NCBI RefSeq assembly: GCF_009730915.1
Contig: NC_052489.1
Coordinates: 25,289,916-25,353,915 of the forward strand
DNA length: 64,000 bases
DNA from: Dioscorea cayenensis subsp. rotundata
Taxonomy: Eukaryota > Streptophyta > Magnoliopsida > Dioscoreales > Dioscoreaceae
Direction of reading: 5' to 3'
Part shown: positions 1-13,300 of the stretch, in pieces
Layout: each line of letters opens with the position of its first letter
Position numbering within the stretch: the stretch's first letter is position 1
Notes under the pieces: generated by a model
Databases searched by the model: none
Seen by the model: only the letters and a program-made list of their open reading frames with translations
What the model was told of the DNA's origin: nothing
Made by a program: the position numbers and the translations under genes

Positions 1-919
1 AATATTTACAGAAATTATTATTTGATCTATTGATATTTGAGTATATTTAAAAAAAATATATGTTTTTGATTTTTACAAATTAAGTTATATAATATATAAA
101 ATTATATTTTTGGTAGATTTTTTTAAAAATTTATTATTTGACATCTGATTTTTATGAACTAACCTAAATTAACATATGAACAAAATTTAAAAAAAAAAGA
201 AATTTATTTGGAGAATATAAAATTTTATTCATGAATAATGTAATTTTTTTTGGGAAAATTGATGCAATCAAACAATAAATAATTTTTTTTTTCATTTTTC
301 ATGGAAAATAGGAGCAATCTAACAACAAAATAAAAATTTTTCATAGAAAATTCTTGATTTTCTAGCCAAAAAATAATGCCAATCAAATAATTATTTTTTT
401 GTTTTTAATAGAAAAATTTTCCATGGAAAAATATTCTATGGAAATTTTTTTTTCCCACCCATTTTCCATGTTGTAATCAAACACAACCTAAGTTTCTTAG
501 TACGTGAGATTCGATTAATTACGACGGATAAAAAAAAAGTAACCGAGGGAGTAACCAAAAGTGTTGCAATTAATTTACTCAGACAAAACTTGATAATTGG
601 GCTTTAATTACACATGTTAAATCTTGTTTTATTTTGAACATGTTGACATAGTCCCTAAGATATATTTAAGATTAAAATTTTTTCTTTAAAGGAAAGAAAA
701 AAAAAAACAATTTACTTTATTTATTTATTTTTTTGCAATTTTTTTTTAAATTTATAAAATTTTCCAAGAGGCAAGACTTGTTTTTAAAAATTTATCATAC
801 TTAATTGGGTTGTGAAAACCTTCTCATCCCACCTAATGCGGTCAAATGTGATTGTGATTTTATTACAAGTTGTCGCTTAAGAAGTTAAAATGCGTATTAA
901 ATGGAGCCAATATGTAATA
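1..919. other. AT-rich intergenic DNA, possible transposon end near 490
   Basis: No coding signal. The stretch to about 490 repeats short phrases of the type CATGGAAAAT and AATCAAACA in both orientations and ends with ATCAAACACAACCTAAG. That resembles the terminal part of a plant non-autonomous DNA transposon whose other end would lie before the window. Around 530-555 there is a GAGGGAGTA, the usual end of a Stowaway MITE, but I could not find its partner. The rest is featureless AT-rich sequence. Confidence 0.3.
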
Positions 920-1247
920 CTTTCTCCATTTTTTTTATTTGTCACCTGTTTTTTAGATTATTATTATTATGTATTATGTATTATATTGAAAATTTAGTGT
1001 AATATTAAATATTTTTTTTTCAAATTTAGTATTTAATTTAATATATTTGTATAATTTTTAATAAATTATAATTAATTAAGTACCAAATTATATACTCCAC
1101 TAAGTGAAATTTAAATAGAGGATAGTTTTAAAAAATAATAATTTTTTTATAAAATTTAGATTATTAATTAATTTTATCCGATTTTTTTAATAGATGTAAA
1201 GTAGGTAAATTTGACAAATAAAAAAAAACTAAAAAAAACCAAAGGAG
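920..1247. mobile_element. Stowaway-type MITE (Tc1/mariner)
   Basis: The left end reads CTTTCTCCATTTTTTTTATT followed by TGTC, and the right end is its degenerate inverse (GACAAATAAAAAAAAACT ... CCAAAGGAG). Both ends are flanked by the dinucleotide TA (918-919 and 1248-1249), the target duplication of Tc1/mariner elements. The consensus Stowaway end is CTCCCTCCGT, and this copy differs by a few substitutions. It is 328 bp, AT-rich inside, and has no ORF, as expected of a non-autonomous element. Confidence 0.75.
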
Positions 1248-3840
1248 TACCAACTATTAAAATGTGCTGTGGATATTTATGGTATCACCTCTCAAGCACT
1301 GAGAAATAATGCACAACTTTAAACTTGTTGAGGGAGTTGGGTTTTTTTTTTCCCACACGTATTAATTGGAAGAGACAATTTATTTTCTGACAATTGTTTA
1401 AGTGAAAATGGGATTTTATTTTTTATTTTGTACATTCAATTCACTTTGTTTTGATATACTTTTATTATTATTTTTTGTTGTTACCAGATATACTGATATA
1501 ATGATGGTATGGAGTTTTTTCTTTTTTAATTTTTTTAAAATAAAACAATAATTTATCTATTTTTATTAAAAAATTACTAGCAAAATTATATTATTTAGGA
1601 GAAGCCAGGGAATAAAGAGTAAAAGAATAAATCATGATTGTGTAAAAAGACAACTGTTAGCGTGGATAAGATAAATGAGAAAAAAAAACATTAAAAACTA
1701 ATATTTTACATTAAATATAAAACAATTTATTTGTTACAATAATTACAGAGATTAATGCTTAACTTTTGTAAAATTTATCCCAGCAAAGGAAACTATTGGA
1801 GTAGCTAGTCACAACCTTATTACCCTTAAATAAGTTTATTCTCAATCATATATAAAGTTTTTATTTTTATTTTTTACTTTAAATTATACTTATCATCAAA
1901 TGCACGAATTAGTGTACTCTGACGTTTACTAATGTGAATATTAATTCATATATCATTTTTTTTAAAAAAAAAAATAGACTATTGTTTGTAAAAGGAAAAA
2001 GGAACTAATTCCAAGTGATATTTTTCATGTGCTCTTTCTTGGAAATTCGTGAGAAAACTGTTTAGGTGGACCATTTTATAAATCTCGAGAATTTCAATTC
2101 CTATAATTTTGCAAATCATGCTTTAAGTTTCCCACTTTCTGTCCATATCATTATCCTACCATTATTGCTTCTTGATGATATTTTGAGAAATTATACTCCA
2201 TTAAGATAATCTCATAATTATCCCACTATTAATAGCACTGTTACCCACCTATATCACTTACTTATTTATAGTGATTTTTTGATGGTTTATATTTACAAAA
2301 TAAATGTCAGTAATTAATTTCAATATTTTTATAATATTTATCCTTATTTATTTCTTATAATGATTTTGTGACATCACCAATAATGAAATAAAGATAATAT
2401 TTCTTATTTTATAATAATACACTAAGTCACTAATTTTTAAATGGCAATATATCCCATCCTTGCCGAGAGAAATATGAAAAATCCTATTTAAAGTTTTTCA
2501 CATTAATGATTGATGATAACCCAAGAAATTTTTGAACTTGATGATTTCCCTTAAAAATTTTGAAATAAAAATAGAACTTAAAAATCAAGTGAATAATAAA
2601 TTAATTTTAAAAAATAATATTTAGAATGTGGAATTAGGGATTTAGTTGAGAAGAACATATCTTAGAAGTAAATACAATTATTGGTCGAGTGAAAAAATAT
2701 TTGCATTTTATGTGGGAGGTCGAGGATTCGACTCGCTCCTAATACACAGTAGATGCGTAAATAAGATGTGTATGATGGTTTGTTTATATTGTTCAAGGAA
2801 AAAAAATTGTTAGCTAATTTTTTTTTAAAACTTGGGATATAAAATAAATAAATAAATAAATAAATAAAATTAATCATAGGTGTTTATATTAACTATCAAA
2901 TAAATAATATTTAAAATCCCAATAAACTTCATTACATGGTTTTTATTAAATAAAACCCTATATATAAAATTATTATGTTACAAATATGGTATTCTCAAAT
3001 TATTATTATTATTATAATATATATATATTAACAAATCACTTCATCTCAATCAATAATAATGTCAAATTTCTTGACTTTTCCCTAGAAAGAAAACAAAAAA
3101 AATCATCATCATTCCAAGTTTCCAACAATGAAGTCGTCTCAAACGTTTTTTTTTTTGACTATATATGACTATTACTACAACCATGAAAAGTGAAAATCAC
3201 ACACACACACGCTGACACAAATATACTTTTGGGATAAATAAAATATAACAAATAGATCAAATATCTTTTATGCATAAAATTTCACACTAAAAGTTAAAAT
3301 CATTTATATACACTTTTAAACATTTAAGATTGCAATTCACTTTTTAGGTTTTTATGAGAATTATGTGTGAGAAATATCTCTTATTCTCCCTTTGATTCAA
3401 AGTTACATGGTGGGTGATTTATCCGTAGGAGGTCAATGTCAAAGCACTATACATGGTGCACCTCTATACCTATTTGTCTTTTATTTTTTCACTTGTCAAC
3501 TTTATAAAAATATTTTTTTAAAAAATCTCAGATACTCTCTATGACTTTTTTATTTGTTCACTTTAACTAATTCACATGAATTAAAAAAATTAATTAAAAT
3601 TAATTAAAATTATTTTTTTAAAAAAAAATATATTAAAATATATTAAAATTATTTTTATTTAAAATATAATTTAATAAAATATGTAATTTAATATGATTTA
3701 TTGAAAGTGGTAATTTAAACCATTGAATATCTTTCTAAAATGATTTGCGAATTAGATAGTACATAAAAAATTTCTATTGTTTTGCAAGGATGTATACATA
3801 AAAAGCGCTAAAGTTAAAAACAAACACTATTAGCATTATT
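1248..3840. other. AT-rich intergenic DNA upstream of the MATE gene
   Basis: Long poly(A)/poly(T) runs, short (AAAT)n and (TTA)n microsatellites (for example 2845-2870 and 2999-3030) and a short (CA)n near 3198-3210. The only ORFs are short and of low complexity. I see no gene, RNA or clear transposon end pair here. Confidence 0.6.
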
Positions 3841-3845
3841 GTTTT

Positions 3846-4064
3846 TTTTTTTTTTGAAAAAAGAGTGGATAAACCACTGATTTATTGAAGGAAAAGATAA
3901 AAGTATAAATAGCTAAGTCCTCTCACCAGAAGTGAGGAACAGAGTACAGGGAAGCAGAAAATAAATAAGCATTATTTTTCAGAATAATAAAAAGGCAGAA
4001 GGATTGATTCCAAAATAAAAAAAGATTCTCCTCAGCTAAAAAACAGGGAAGCAGAAAATAAATA
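3846..4064 (-). mobile_element. 5'-truncated LINE 3' end, inverted
   Basis: After a run of T (the inverted poly(A) tail) comes GTGGATAAACCACTGATTTA, the inverted 3' end of a LINE family seen several times in this window, then LINE-like 3' UTR sequence with CTCACCAGAAGTGAGG. The 15-mer AGCATTATTGTTTTT occurs at 3832-3846 and again at 4065-4079 and is a likely target-site duplication. A later tandem duplication (3947-4137) complicates the right edge. Confidence 0.6.
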
Positions 4065-4137
4065 AGCATTATTGTTTTTCAGAATAATAAAAAGGCAGAA
4101 GGATTGATTCCAAAATAAAAAAAGATTCTCCTCAAAT
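3947..4137. repeat. 97-bp direct tandem duplication
   Basis: The segment beginning CAGGGAAGCAGAAAATAAAT at 3947 is repeated from 4044 with almost no change. The first copy reads ATTATTTTTCAG where the second reads ATTATTGTTTTTCAG. It spans the boundary between the LINE fragment and the host sequence, so it probably arose after the insertion. It lies about 180 bp upstream of the MATE start codon and is likely in the promoter. Confidence 0.8.
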
Positions 4138-4225
4138 ACTACCGTGTAAGACCATCTCCCCTCATCATCGTTTCCCATAAACCAGAGGGTATTCTCGTCT
4201 TTTAATAAATACCTGAAAATAAAAA

Positions 4226-4246
4226 AAATATATATATATATAATAA
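4226..4246 (+). promoter_or_regulatory. Candidate TATA region of the MATE gene
   Basis: A (TA)n-rich stretch ending TATATAATAAAATCCC lies about 75-90 bp upstream of the MATE start codon. It is the only TATA-like element close to the gene. Assignment is by position only, because AT repeats are common throughout the window. Confidence 0.35.
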
Positions 4247-4318
4247 AATCCCAGCTGCAAATTCCAACCCATTTTAGTGCCATTACTCTCCAACGCTCCA
4301 GTTCCCAGTACGTCGTCA

Positions 4319-7300
4319 ATGGAGAAAAATTTGGGAGAGAGGCTGCTCGACGGCCATGGGAACGGCCATGAAGAGCAGAGAAGTGACGTGGAAGAGGAAG
4401 AGGAGACGAAGAGTTTTGGGAGAAGGGTTTTGGAGGAGAACAAGAAGCTTTGGAGGGTTGCCGGACCATCCATCTTCACTAGATTCTCCACCTTCGGCGT
4501 TACTGTTATCAGTCAGGCTTTCGTCGGCCATATCGGTCCTACTGAACTCGCCGGCTATGCCCTCGTATCCACCGTCCTCGTACGCTTCGCTAATGGCATC
4601 CTGGTATGGTTTTCTCTCTGATTTCTCGGTTCTAGGGCTTTTCGCCTTTTTCTTTCCTTCTTTTTTTTTTTCCTATCATTTTCCGATGCTGAAATTCTAT
4701 GCCTTAGTTTCGATTATTGTGGTGCAAAATTTTTTCTTAATTACTGAACAGATTACTAATGTGTCTGAAAAAAAAATGAACTTGTATGGTTTAATGCTCA
4801 GGTTTTGACTGATTTAATTACTTATCGTTTGATTTGATTCCTTTTTTCAATTGTTGTCGATGATGTTTTGGTCCTTTGGAGCATTAAAAACCGGAAATGG
4901 ATGGGTTCCACTTGATTTGATATGGGGCTTTAGTGAAAAATTTGGCGACTTAGAATGGTCCATCGCCACAAAGATGGGAGCTTCTTTCTGGTGTTTTCCC
5001 TTATCGCTGTCGTGTGTCGGTCTTGGCCACTATTATCGGGTAGTCTGCCATTAATGAGTATTGAGGACAATTAAGACTATAGTTTAAAAATACAAAAGTG
5101 AAAAGTAAAAGCTCAGCCACGCTACCAAACACCGGTAAATGATTCTAGTGGTGATGCATAGGTAATGTTTGATTGGTGTTGAATTTTTTTATTGCTAACA
5201 GAGATTTTTATAAATGTGATTACAGCATATTTATATTGATCTTCAAATTAATGTTTTTTTAATATTAATTAATGAATGACTTTATTTTACTCATTAAATT
5301 TGAAAAGTTAATTAGGTACTCATATGGTTTGAAAGTGACTCTCAAAGTTTTTGGATGCTGGTAATGGTTATTAAAGCCATGCTTGTTTAATGCCTTGTCA
5401 TTAAATGAATGAACTAAAATCAATGGTTTTCAGGAAGTTGCCAACTTGGTTACGGAGCCCTGAGCATGAGAGAAAAAAACTTCTCACTTATTCTAGTTGT
5501 CATGCATGATAAACTCTATTAAGTGGTTACTATGTGATTGGAAAAGTGGACCCTATTATGTTGACTGCCACTTGCCTGAATTGCGTTCATTCTCGAACAT
5601 ATCTGCTTGAGTCTTATGTGATATTATTCAGAGATGAAGTTGTTTGTTGTTTATAGGATTAGTCTATCGGAGATTGTCACTGATGGAATCTCTGCGTGAG
5701 CTACCTCCAAGTCCATGAATAAATAATTCTGATCTGGCGTTGCGTCTTATGTTTCACTTCATGAAAACAAAATATTATTCAAATTTGATGATAAAAAGTG
5801 TGGAATGATGTGTCCACATATGTTCTTGCCACTGAAAGTAGTTTAGCAAAAAGTTTGACACTGGTTTAGGAGTTTTTATTTTATTTTATCTCCATACTTA
5901 TACATTTTTGTTTCATTCAAATAAGTAATTCACAAGTTAAGGATTCATTTACCCAAAAAAGCATGATTTTTTTTTTTAAAGTTTGCATATTATGGTAGTA
6001 AGTTCGATGTCCAGGCATCAAGTGTGACAGATAGCAAAAGTTGAGGTTCAAGACTTCAATCACACAAGAAGTGTTGTTGGGCTGAAAATCTAAAATAATG
6101 AATTTGTCGGAGCTTTCATTCCATTTTCTAGAGGTTTCCCATGCCTTTCAGTTGATGAAAACTATCAGAGTGATACTACTTGTACCAAATAGCTTTATTA
6201 AATTGACTTCTTAAATCATTGATGGTCATTCAAATCATGTTGAAATTTGGTATATTCCAATCAAGTTTCTTGTCCTTTTTCAAACAATGTACGTTGAGAT
6301 GGTTTCTTATATTGAAGGTTGAACTGTCATTCCCTCCTATAAGATCATCTAAAAATATCAGTATAAGTATTATGGCTTGGGAAGTTTGTGATGGTTGATG
6401 CTGACATTGAGATGGCCTTGGTGTTGAACATGTTTTAGTGTCTATTTGACTTTGAAGGGTGATAAGAATACTGGAGTAGAAAAGTTTGTGTTCAAATGAC
6501 GGTGTAGAAAAATGGAATATGCATAATTTGGTAATTGAATTCTGTAACCAGGAATGCTGATTGGAATTGGGCCGAAATCTTGTGAGAAAAATGGCAGTGA
6601 GTGAGTGAGCAAGTGGTTCGCCAAGCAGAGCTGACAAACCTTAACCTTCCTCATTTTGTTTGGCCAGGTTGCCAAAAGATAGGATTAAGCTGTTTAAAGT
6701 GAGCCATGTGAAAAGCTTGATCCTGGAACACCATGCCAAATCTTGATTTGACCATAAATTTGGTAACATACCATTTTTCACTCCATTCATCAATGGATAA
6801 AGTGATACCTTGGCATCAGTGTCAAATGCAGTTTGGCGTAACCATTTCTATCAGCAACCATTTATCTTGTTACAATTTGCAAGAAATTAACCTTTATTAT
6901 TACCTTTACCTCTACCATCTACTGACTTGTGAAATGCTTATTTTGCAGTTAGGCATGGCAAGTGCACTAGAAACTCTATGTGGTCAATCTTACGGTGCAA
7001 AACAATATCACATGCTTGGCATTTACCTACAAAGATCATGGATTATCTTGTTTGTATGTGCGGTGTTACTTCTCCCCATATTTATCTTCACAACCCCACT
7101 ACTAAAGCTTCTAGGCCAAGAATCATCTATTTCGTCAATGGCGGGAATTATATCCATATGGTTCATTCCTGTCATATTCTCCTACGTTTGGGGGTTCACC
7201 CTCCAGATGTATCTCCAAGCGCAGAGCAAGAACGTAATCATAACCTACTTGGCAGTTCTTACCCTTGCCCTCCATTTTTTCTTCTCGTGGCTGTTGGCTA

Positions 7301-10300
7301 GGAAGCTGAGTTTGGGGCTTGATGGAATTATGATTTCCATGATCTTTGCGATGTGGCTTCCTGTAATTGGCCAGCTTGGCTTTGTGTTTTTTGGTGGCTG
7401 CCCTCAGACGTGGACGGGGTTCTCATTTGATGCTTTTAAGGATCTTTGGCCAATCATCAAGCTTTCTCTCTCATCTGGTCTAATGCTTTGGTATCAATAC
7501 TTTCTTTGGCCTGACACAACTTATATTTACCTTATAGCCAATAGATTAAAAGGGTATTATATCAATCTAATTGGAATTTTATCTTCCAGTTTGGAGTTAT
7601 GGTACAACACTATCTTGGTCCTTTTAACAGGATATATGGAGAACGCAGAGGTTGCTATTGATGCTCTGTCCATCTGGTATTACTATTTCACAAAATAAAA
7701 AAATAAAAAAAGGATTTTGTATTTTCTAGCTGTTGTCTTGTTACATTGCTCTTAGCTTGTGTTTTTAACTCTTGCTCTTTTATGAAACTACAGCCTCAAC
7801 ATCAATGGGTGGGAAATGATGATATCAATTGGTTTCTTGGCAGCATCAGGGTATGATCCAAATTTTATATGAACCACATTCAACATAGCTAGGAACTAAT
7901 CAAACTTTCAGGGGGAGAAATTTTGGTGGATGATTTTAAGCGGCAAGAAAATTTAGAATGTTTAACTGAAGTTGAGTTAAATGAGATTTTTAATTGAGTT
8001 TCATGAGAAAGCATATGTCATTAATACGCAATTCTCACAACCATATAAAAGTTGACCTGCAAAAGTTTGTTTTTCTCATTAGAATTGGTTGGTGAGCACT
8101 TGACATTTCTGTTTTCTCTCCTTAAGGAGAAATTTTCTTTATCGTTGTGCTTACTGCTTCTCCATTAAAATCTCTGTTGCAGTGTGAGGGTGGCTAATGA
8201 GCTAGGTGCAGGAAGTGCAAAACGTGCCAAGTTTGCGATTGTTAATGTTGTGGCAACATCTTTCTTCATTGGATTCTCTCTCTTTATAGCATTTCTATTT
8301 TTCCGGGGGAGTCTTGCCTATGTTTTCACAGACAGCTTAGAGGTGGCTTCTGCTGTTGGAAACTTATCTCCTCTATTGGCAGTCTCCATTTTGTTGAATA
8401 GTGTTCAACCCGTTCTTTCAGGTAGATTTTTATTTCTTATAGTAAAATAATGTAATCCTAGATATACTGTTGTCAAACGGACTAGGGATTCACCAGGGGA
8501 TATATTCCCTGGCACCAACCCCAAACTTACAAACTCATACTCGACCCTATCCCCAAACCTTGATTTAGGATAATTTTTTGTCTATCCTTATCCACGGGGA
8601 TTACCCTGGTTCTGGGATTCCCTTTTTTTGAATTTATTTTTCTTACAAACTTTATTTTTTTTCCTTTGTACAAAATACTAATTTCATAATTAATTAATAT
8701 AATGGAATTATCCTTCATTGATCTATACTATTTTACTGAATATAACTGTATCAAATATATTATTTTTTAATAATATATATTTTTATTTAGTATAAATAAG
8801 CTTTTGATTTTTAAAAATAGATAAATATAAAATTTTTTAAATCCATGGGATTTACTCTCTAATCCCAATTTTTTTAATTTCACACTCTCTAATTCAAGTT
8901 TTATTTTTATCAATAAATTTCTCTATTGCCAGTAATTTTCAAAAGTAATTGACATTCAGTCCCCTACGTAGTACAGGGCAAATGATTAGGGTTTGTGTTA
9001 TTTTTTGGAAATATGTTCATGTCCTTCACGCATTGCCTACCCATATTTGTCAAAAGAAATAAATCTCTCTAGGGTTTTGTTTAGTTCTTTTTTCTCTAGT
9101 AATATTTATTAATTTTTTTAGTAATTTAATATCTAAATAAACGTATGTTTTTTTAATTTTATTTAGATATTTATAACATAAGATAATAGAATATATATAT
9201 ATATATAATATTTAAATTATATATTTTTGGTGGCGGGGGTACATTCCCCGCCTTGGTCCCCACCTAGTTCTCTTGAATTTATCCCGGGTTGGGCCGAAAA
9301 ATCAGGTATGGCTATGGGTAAATTGATAACCCTATTTAAATATCCGCTTATCATAAATAATAATTTAATTTGTTTTCCCTGTGTAGAATAAACTTAAATT
9401 TACAAAAGTAAATATATATATGTTTCTGTTATTCTGAAAGAACTTTACGCATCTTGCATCTCAGTCTCCAATCTTGATATCCAGTACATAATTAGCGAGA
9501 GCTCTTCTAATGTCGCCTTTAGTTGAAACTTGAAACTGCGTTTCTATATTGCAAATATTAGCTTTGTAACGACTAGAGAATGTGCCATTTATTATTCTTG
9601 AGAAAATAGACTTGCTATAAGAAATTTGACATTATTCATGTCAGACCACAGTTGTATCTTACTATCTTGTAAAATTATTTCATAGCTTTGAAGACAGGAT
9701 TGGTATTCCTCTTATGTTAGTGGGTAATTCTTGTTTCTATGTGGATGGAGTGACAAAAATCTTCAATTAAAAAAAAAAAAAACAACACGTGAAGATATTT
9801 TATCATAGATGGATGCTTATGTTAACTTGATTAATTTCATAACTATTATGCATATGCATTTTAACACACATCAGGATGTTAAACCAGGAATAAGAAGACT
9901 CACAAGCAAAATGACTATAATACTGATTAAAACTGTGTTATCAAAGGGTCGCATTGTTCCTCATGTTAGATAAGGATTACTCTTGTTATATATTATGTGG
10001 AGAAGATCACAACACTTGTTATTAAAATCAATATATTAATTTTCTATGATGTGCTTTTGTTACAAAAGTTAAAATGTTTTTCAGCTCTCTTTATTGTCAT
10101 GCTTGTACCTACTGCTTTCCTAGAATAGATACTAAGGTTACATGTTCGTTATTATTCACTATTGTTTTTAAATTCTTTAAAGTGATTTCTTGCCTGATTG
10201 TTTTCTTGCCAATGTTTCTCTGATCTACCATAGTATGAATTTAATTTACATCAATTATTAACTGCTGCCTTGAGCTTTCTTAGCCTCCTAGCTTGCACCA

Positions 10301-11200
10301 ATGTTTCTTTCAAAAGCAAAACTTCAATTCTTTGCCTTTTGAAAGGTTAGCATTATCAAAAAATCTTTTCGGCTAGAATCAAGCAGATTTTGTTTAATCT
10401 ATAAACTTACAAAACAAAAAAAGGAATGGAATTTTAGAGCTTGTTCACCTTACTGCTTACTCTTTGCACATTTATAGGCGTTGCTGTCGGTGCGGGCTTG
10501 CAGGGTGTGGTTGCTTATGTCAACATAACTTGCTACTATTTGATCGGAATTCCCCTTGGATGTTTGCTTGGTTATATATTGGGTTTCCATATTAAGGTAA
10601 CTTTTATAAGCATCAAAACATATTTGCTACTGCTTATAATGTGAAGCAGAAATAAACTTCGCTCATGCTCGTCATCATCATCATCATCATTCTGTTGATT
10701 TAGCTATGAATTTTGAATTGATTTCCGGCATTCTATCATTATCATCATCATAATCATAATCATAATCATAATCATAATCATCCTTGCTAGAAAAAAGATG
10801 GCCCTTTGCTACACTTTTCTCAATCAACATTTTCTTCATTTGACTGTCAGGGGATTTGGTTGGGAATGTTAATTGGCACATTTGTTCAAACTCTGGTGCT
10901 TCTTTTCATCACATGCAGAACTGACTGGGACAAACAGGTTAGCAGATTTTTTATTTATTTATTTTTTTTAAACAACTGTTCATGTATTTAGACATCTCTC
11001 TGTTTTATTTATTTATTTATTTTAAAATTTAGCAGTCTAATGTCCTTGAAATGTATAGTAATCTCTATTGTATGACTGATGTGTTATTGGTTGTGAATTA
11101 TTTCCAGGTAGTTTTGACCAAGGAGCGTGTCAGCAAGTGGTACATGGAAGAAAGAAGAAAGGCTTCTAGCAGAAATGCACAGCGTAATGAACTGGCTTAA
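4319..11200 (+). CDS. MATE efflux transporter (DETOXIFICATION family), 8 exons
   Basis: Exons 4319-4603, 6949-7490, 7590-7676, 7794-7850, 8183-8421, 10478-10596, 10851-10937 and 11108-11200 join in frame, with GT-AG at every junction, to a 502-residue protein. MATE proteins are 12-helix antiporters that move secondary metabolites, organic acids or xenobiotics across the plasma membrane or tonoplast in exchange for H+. Seen here: an acidic hydrophilic N-terminus (about 45 residues), then [15 protein letters not shown] in the first helix, the family-typical [16 protein letters not shown] early in exon 2, and [16 protein letters not shown] after the central loop, opening the second half. The length is normal for plant DTX proteins and the basic C-terminus ends RNAQRNELA. 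The sequence resembles the Arabidopsis DTX21-29 group, but the substrate cannot be read from sequence. Intron 5 (8422-10477) carries a hAT-like insertion. The start is the first ATG in the frame and opens the usual acidic leader. Confidence 0.93.
8465..9334. mobile_element. Non-autonomous hAT-like element in intron 5 of the MATE gene
   Basis: The ends are TACTGTTGTCAAACGG and, inverted, TAGGGTTATCAATTTACC. Subterminal GC-rich blocks (CCAGGGGATATATTCCCTGG, GGCGGGGGTACATTCCCCGCC) flank an AT-rich core, a common layout of plant hAT derivatives. The flanking 8-mers CCTAGATA and TTTAAATA differ only by three C-to-T or G-to-A changes, consistent with an old 8-bp hAT target duplication. No transposase coding remains. 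The insertion lies in an intron and leaves the reading frame intact. Confidence 0.55.
10743..10781. repeat. Microsatellite (ATAATC)n in MATE intron 6
   Basis: After a short (ATC)n run, the hexamer ATAATC is repeated about six times within the intron between exons 6 and 7. An (ATC)n run also occurs at 10672-10690. It is non-coding. Confidence 0.85.
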
Positions 11201-13045
11201 GTTGCTTTGTTGTCTTGGAAGCAGGGAAAGCTAAGGGCTTGTTTGTCAGCCATGTTTTTCTATTTTTTCAATTAAATGTCTCATGTCTTAGAAAAACACA
11301 GCGAATTATTAGTTATTTTATCAACAACTGGTAATATCTTAATCCAAAGCCCTGCCACATAATGTAATCATATTGCCACCTTCTATAAACACCGGCTTTT
11401 TTTTGTACTAGGGCGAAGACTAGGGATCGAATTCTCATTGTATGCAGTGTGAAATGTGTGGTATACTAAAAAAACCTGCATATGTTTTTTATTAGATGTG
11501 ATTCATGTTATTTAAATTTAAAATTAATGTATATATATATAATACCTATATCTTTTATTAAAAAAAAAACTTTATCATCGGGACCTAATCAACAGAACTT
11601 GGTCCTATGCCATATTTCAATTTTTAATATAATTAATTAATACTAGAATAATTCGCTTGCTCTATATAGGAGGTTTTGCATTTATAATAGTTTTGTAATG
11701 TGTATTTGTGTAGAATAAATATTAATGATGCAAAGAAATACAAAAATAGTGTTTAATTTATGTTCATATGAGTACCGAAAGCACACAATTAGGAGACGGA
11801 ATAGCTAAGTAATTATAAAGTTCTTAGGTACAACTAAATTATAAACTGTTCTTTCATTGTTTTGTTGAAGTATTATTTATTGCCTTCGATTTTTTTTTCT
11901 TCATTTTTATATTTAATGGAAAACCAAATAAATGTTGTTAAATCTTTTTTAAACAAATACTTTAAAAACATTAAACAAATTGAATGCCCTTAAAAAAATT
12001 AAGAAATTAATGTCATTAATTTTTTTTATTAATAATACCACATTTTTTTTATGTTATATATTTTATGTAATACCAAATAAATGTTCATATATCTTTTGTA
12101 AATAAATGCTTTAACATCTTTTGAAACACTATCACTTTTGATTAAAAAGACTTATTAAAATACTTAATGATAAACTAATTTAATGACCTAAATTAATGCC
12201 ATTAATTTTTTCTATTAACAATAACTTAAATTATTACATGCAACTTTTTTTCAAATAATATCTCTTGATTTAAATTAGTTATATGCATTTAGTTATAATT
12301 TTAATGTTCCTCATATGTATAACTAAATTATAAAATGCTTTCTCTTTAATTTTTTTGGAAATATTATCTATTGGTCAAATATTTTTTTCCCATTTTCCAC
12401 ATTAAATAAAAGTTGTTAATTTTTTTCTAAACCAATACTTAAAAAAATTTAGAAAAGATTTCCATATCATTGGAAGGTCTTATTAATTTTTTAAAATAAA
12501 ATTAATTTAATGATCTTAAGAAAATTAATGCCATTGAATCTTTTCTATTAAGAGTACCACATTTTTATTATTTTCCATATCTTTTTATAATACAAATAAA
12601 TGTTTAATCTTCTCTAACAAATGCTTTAAAAAAAATTTAAAAAAAATTTCCACTTTGAAAAGACTATAAATTTTTATTAGAAGGTCTTGTTAAATATTTA
12701 ATATAAATTCAATTTAATGCATTAAATCTTTATTATTAATAATACCACATTTAATATAAACTAATATATAAAAAGGAATGTTTTTTTTTCAAAACTGTTG
12801 GAGAGCATATTATGATATTGCTTTAAATACTCCATATGTATAGATTTTGTTGTATGTTTGCGTATACAATATTTATTTATTTATATATTTTTATTATTAA
12901 AACGCTTTTTATAAATTTTATGAAAAAAAATAGATATTCATCTTCTGTTTCTTTTTTTTTTCTATTTTTAAAGATAACCTAACAGATGAAGATGAATTAT
13001 AATTTGGTTTTTATGATAAATCATATATATATATATATAAATAAA
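11201..13045. other. Intergenic DNA between the MATE and ARF genes
   Basis: The first 200 bp probably hold the MATE 3' UTR. From about 11.85 kb to 12.77 kb a degenerate phrase recurs three to four times: CAAATAAATGTT, ACAAATGCTTTAAAA, TTAATGCCATTAA, TTTTTCTATTAA and AATACCACATTTTT, in that order, at roughly 200-bp spacing. It is an old tandem or clustered AT-rich repeat. No coding or RNA gene is seen. Confidence 0.5.
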
Positions 13046-13300
13046 ATTGGTTTTTTCTAAAGTAGATAAACCACGTGCACTAAAAAAAAAAAGAAAGAAG
13101 AGTACAGCCAAAAGTCCACTAAAATGGAATAAAGGAAGTACAATAAAATAAAATAAAACAAAACAAACAGACAGCAAAAGTAAGAACCACATAAAAGGAG
13201 GATCACTGTCAGACACTGAATTGGGATCCAAGCTAAAGAGCTAAACTGTCTATTTCTCGCCAAAAGCTGACTGACTATAAAAGAAGTCCAAGCTAACAAA
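13046..13300 (-). mobile_element. LINE 3' fragment, inverted
   Basis: A T-rich run, then AAAGTAGATAAACCACGTGC, matches the inverted 3' terminus of the LINE family seen at 3.86, 39.4 and 58.66 kb. It is followed by A-rich sequence and a GGATCCAAGCTAAAG segment like a LINE 3' UTR. No reverse-transcriptase coding is left. The right limit is approximate. Confidence 0.45.

Noticed and set aside
6733..6948. Upstream extension of the frame of MATE exon 2
   Set aside because: A TTTTGCAG acceptor at 6941-6948 and the family alignment ([13 protein letters not shown] after FANGIL) show this part is intron 1.
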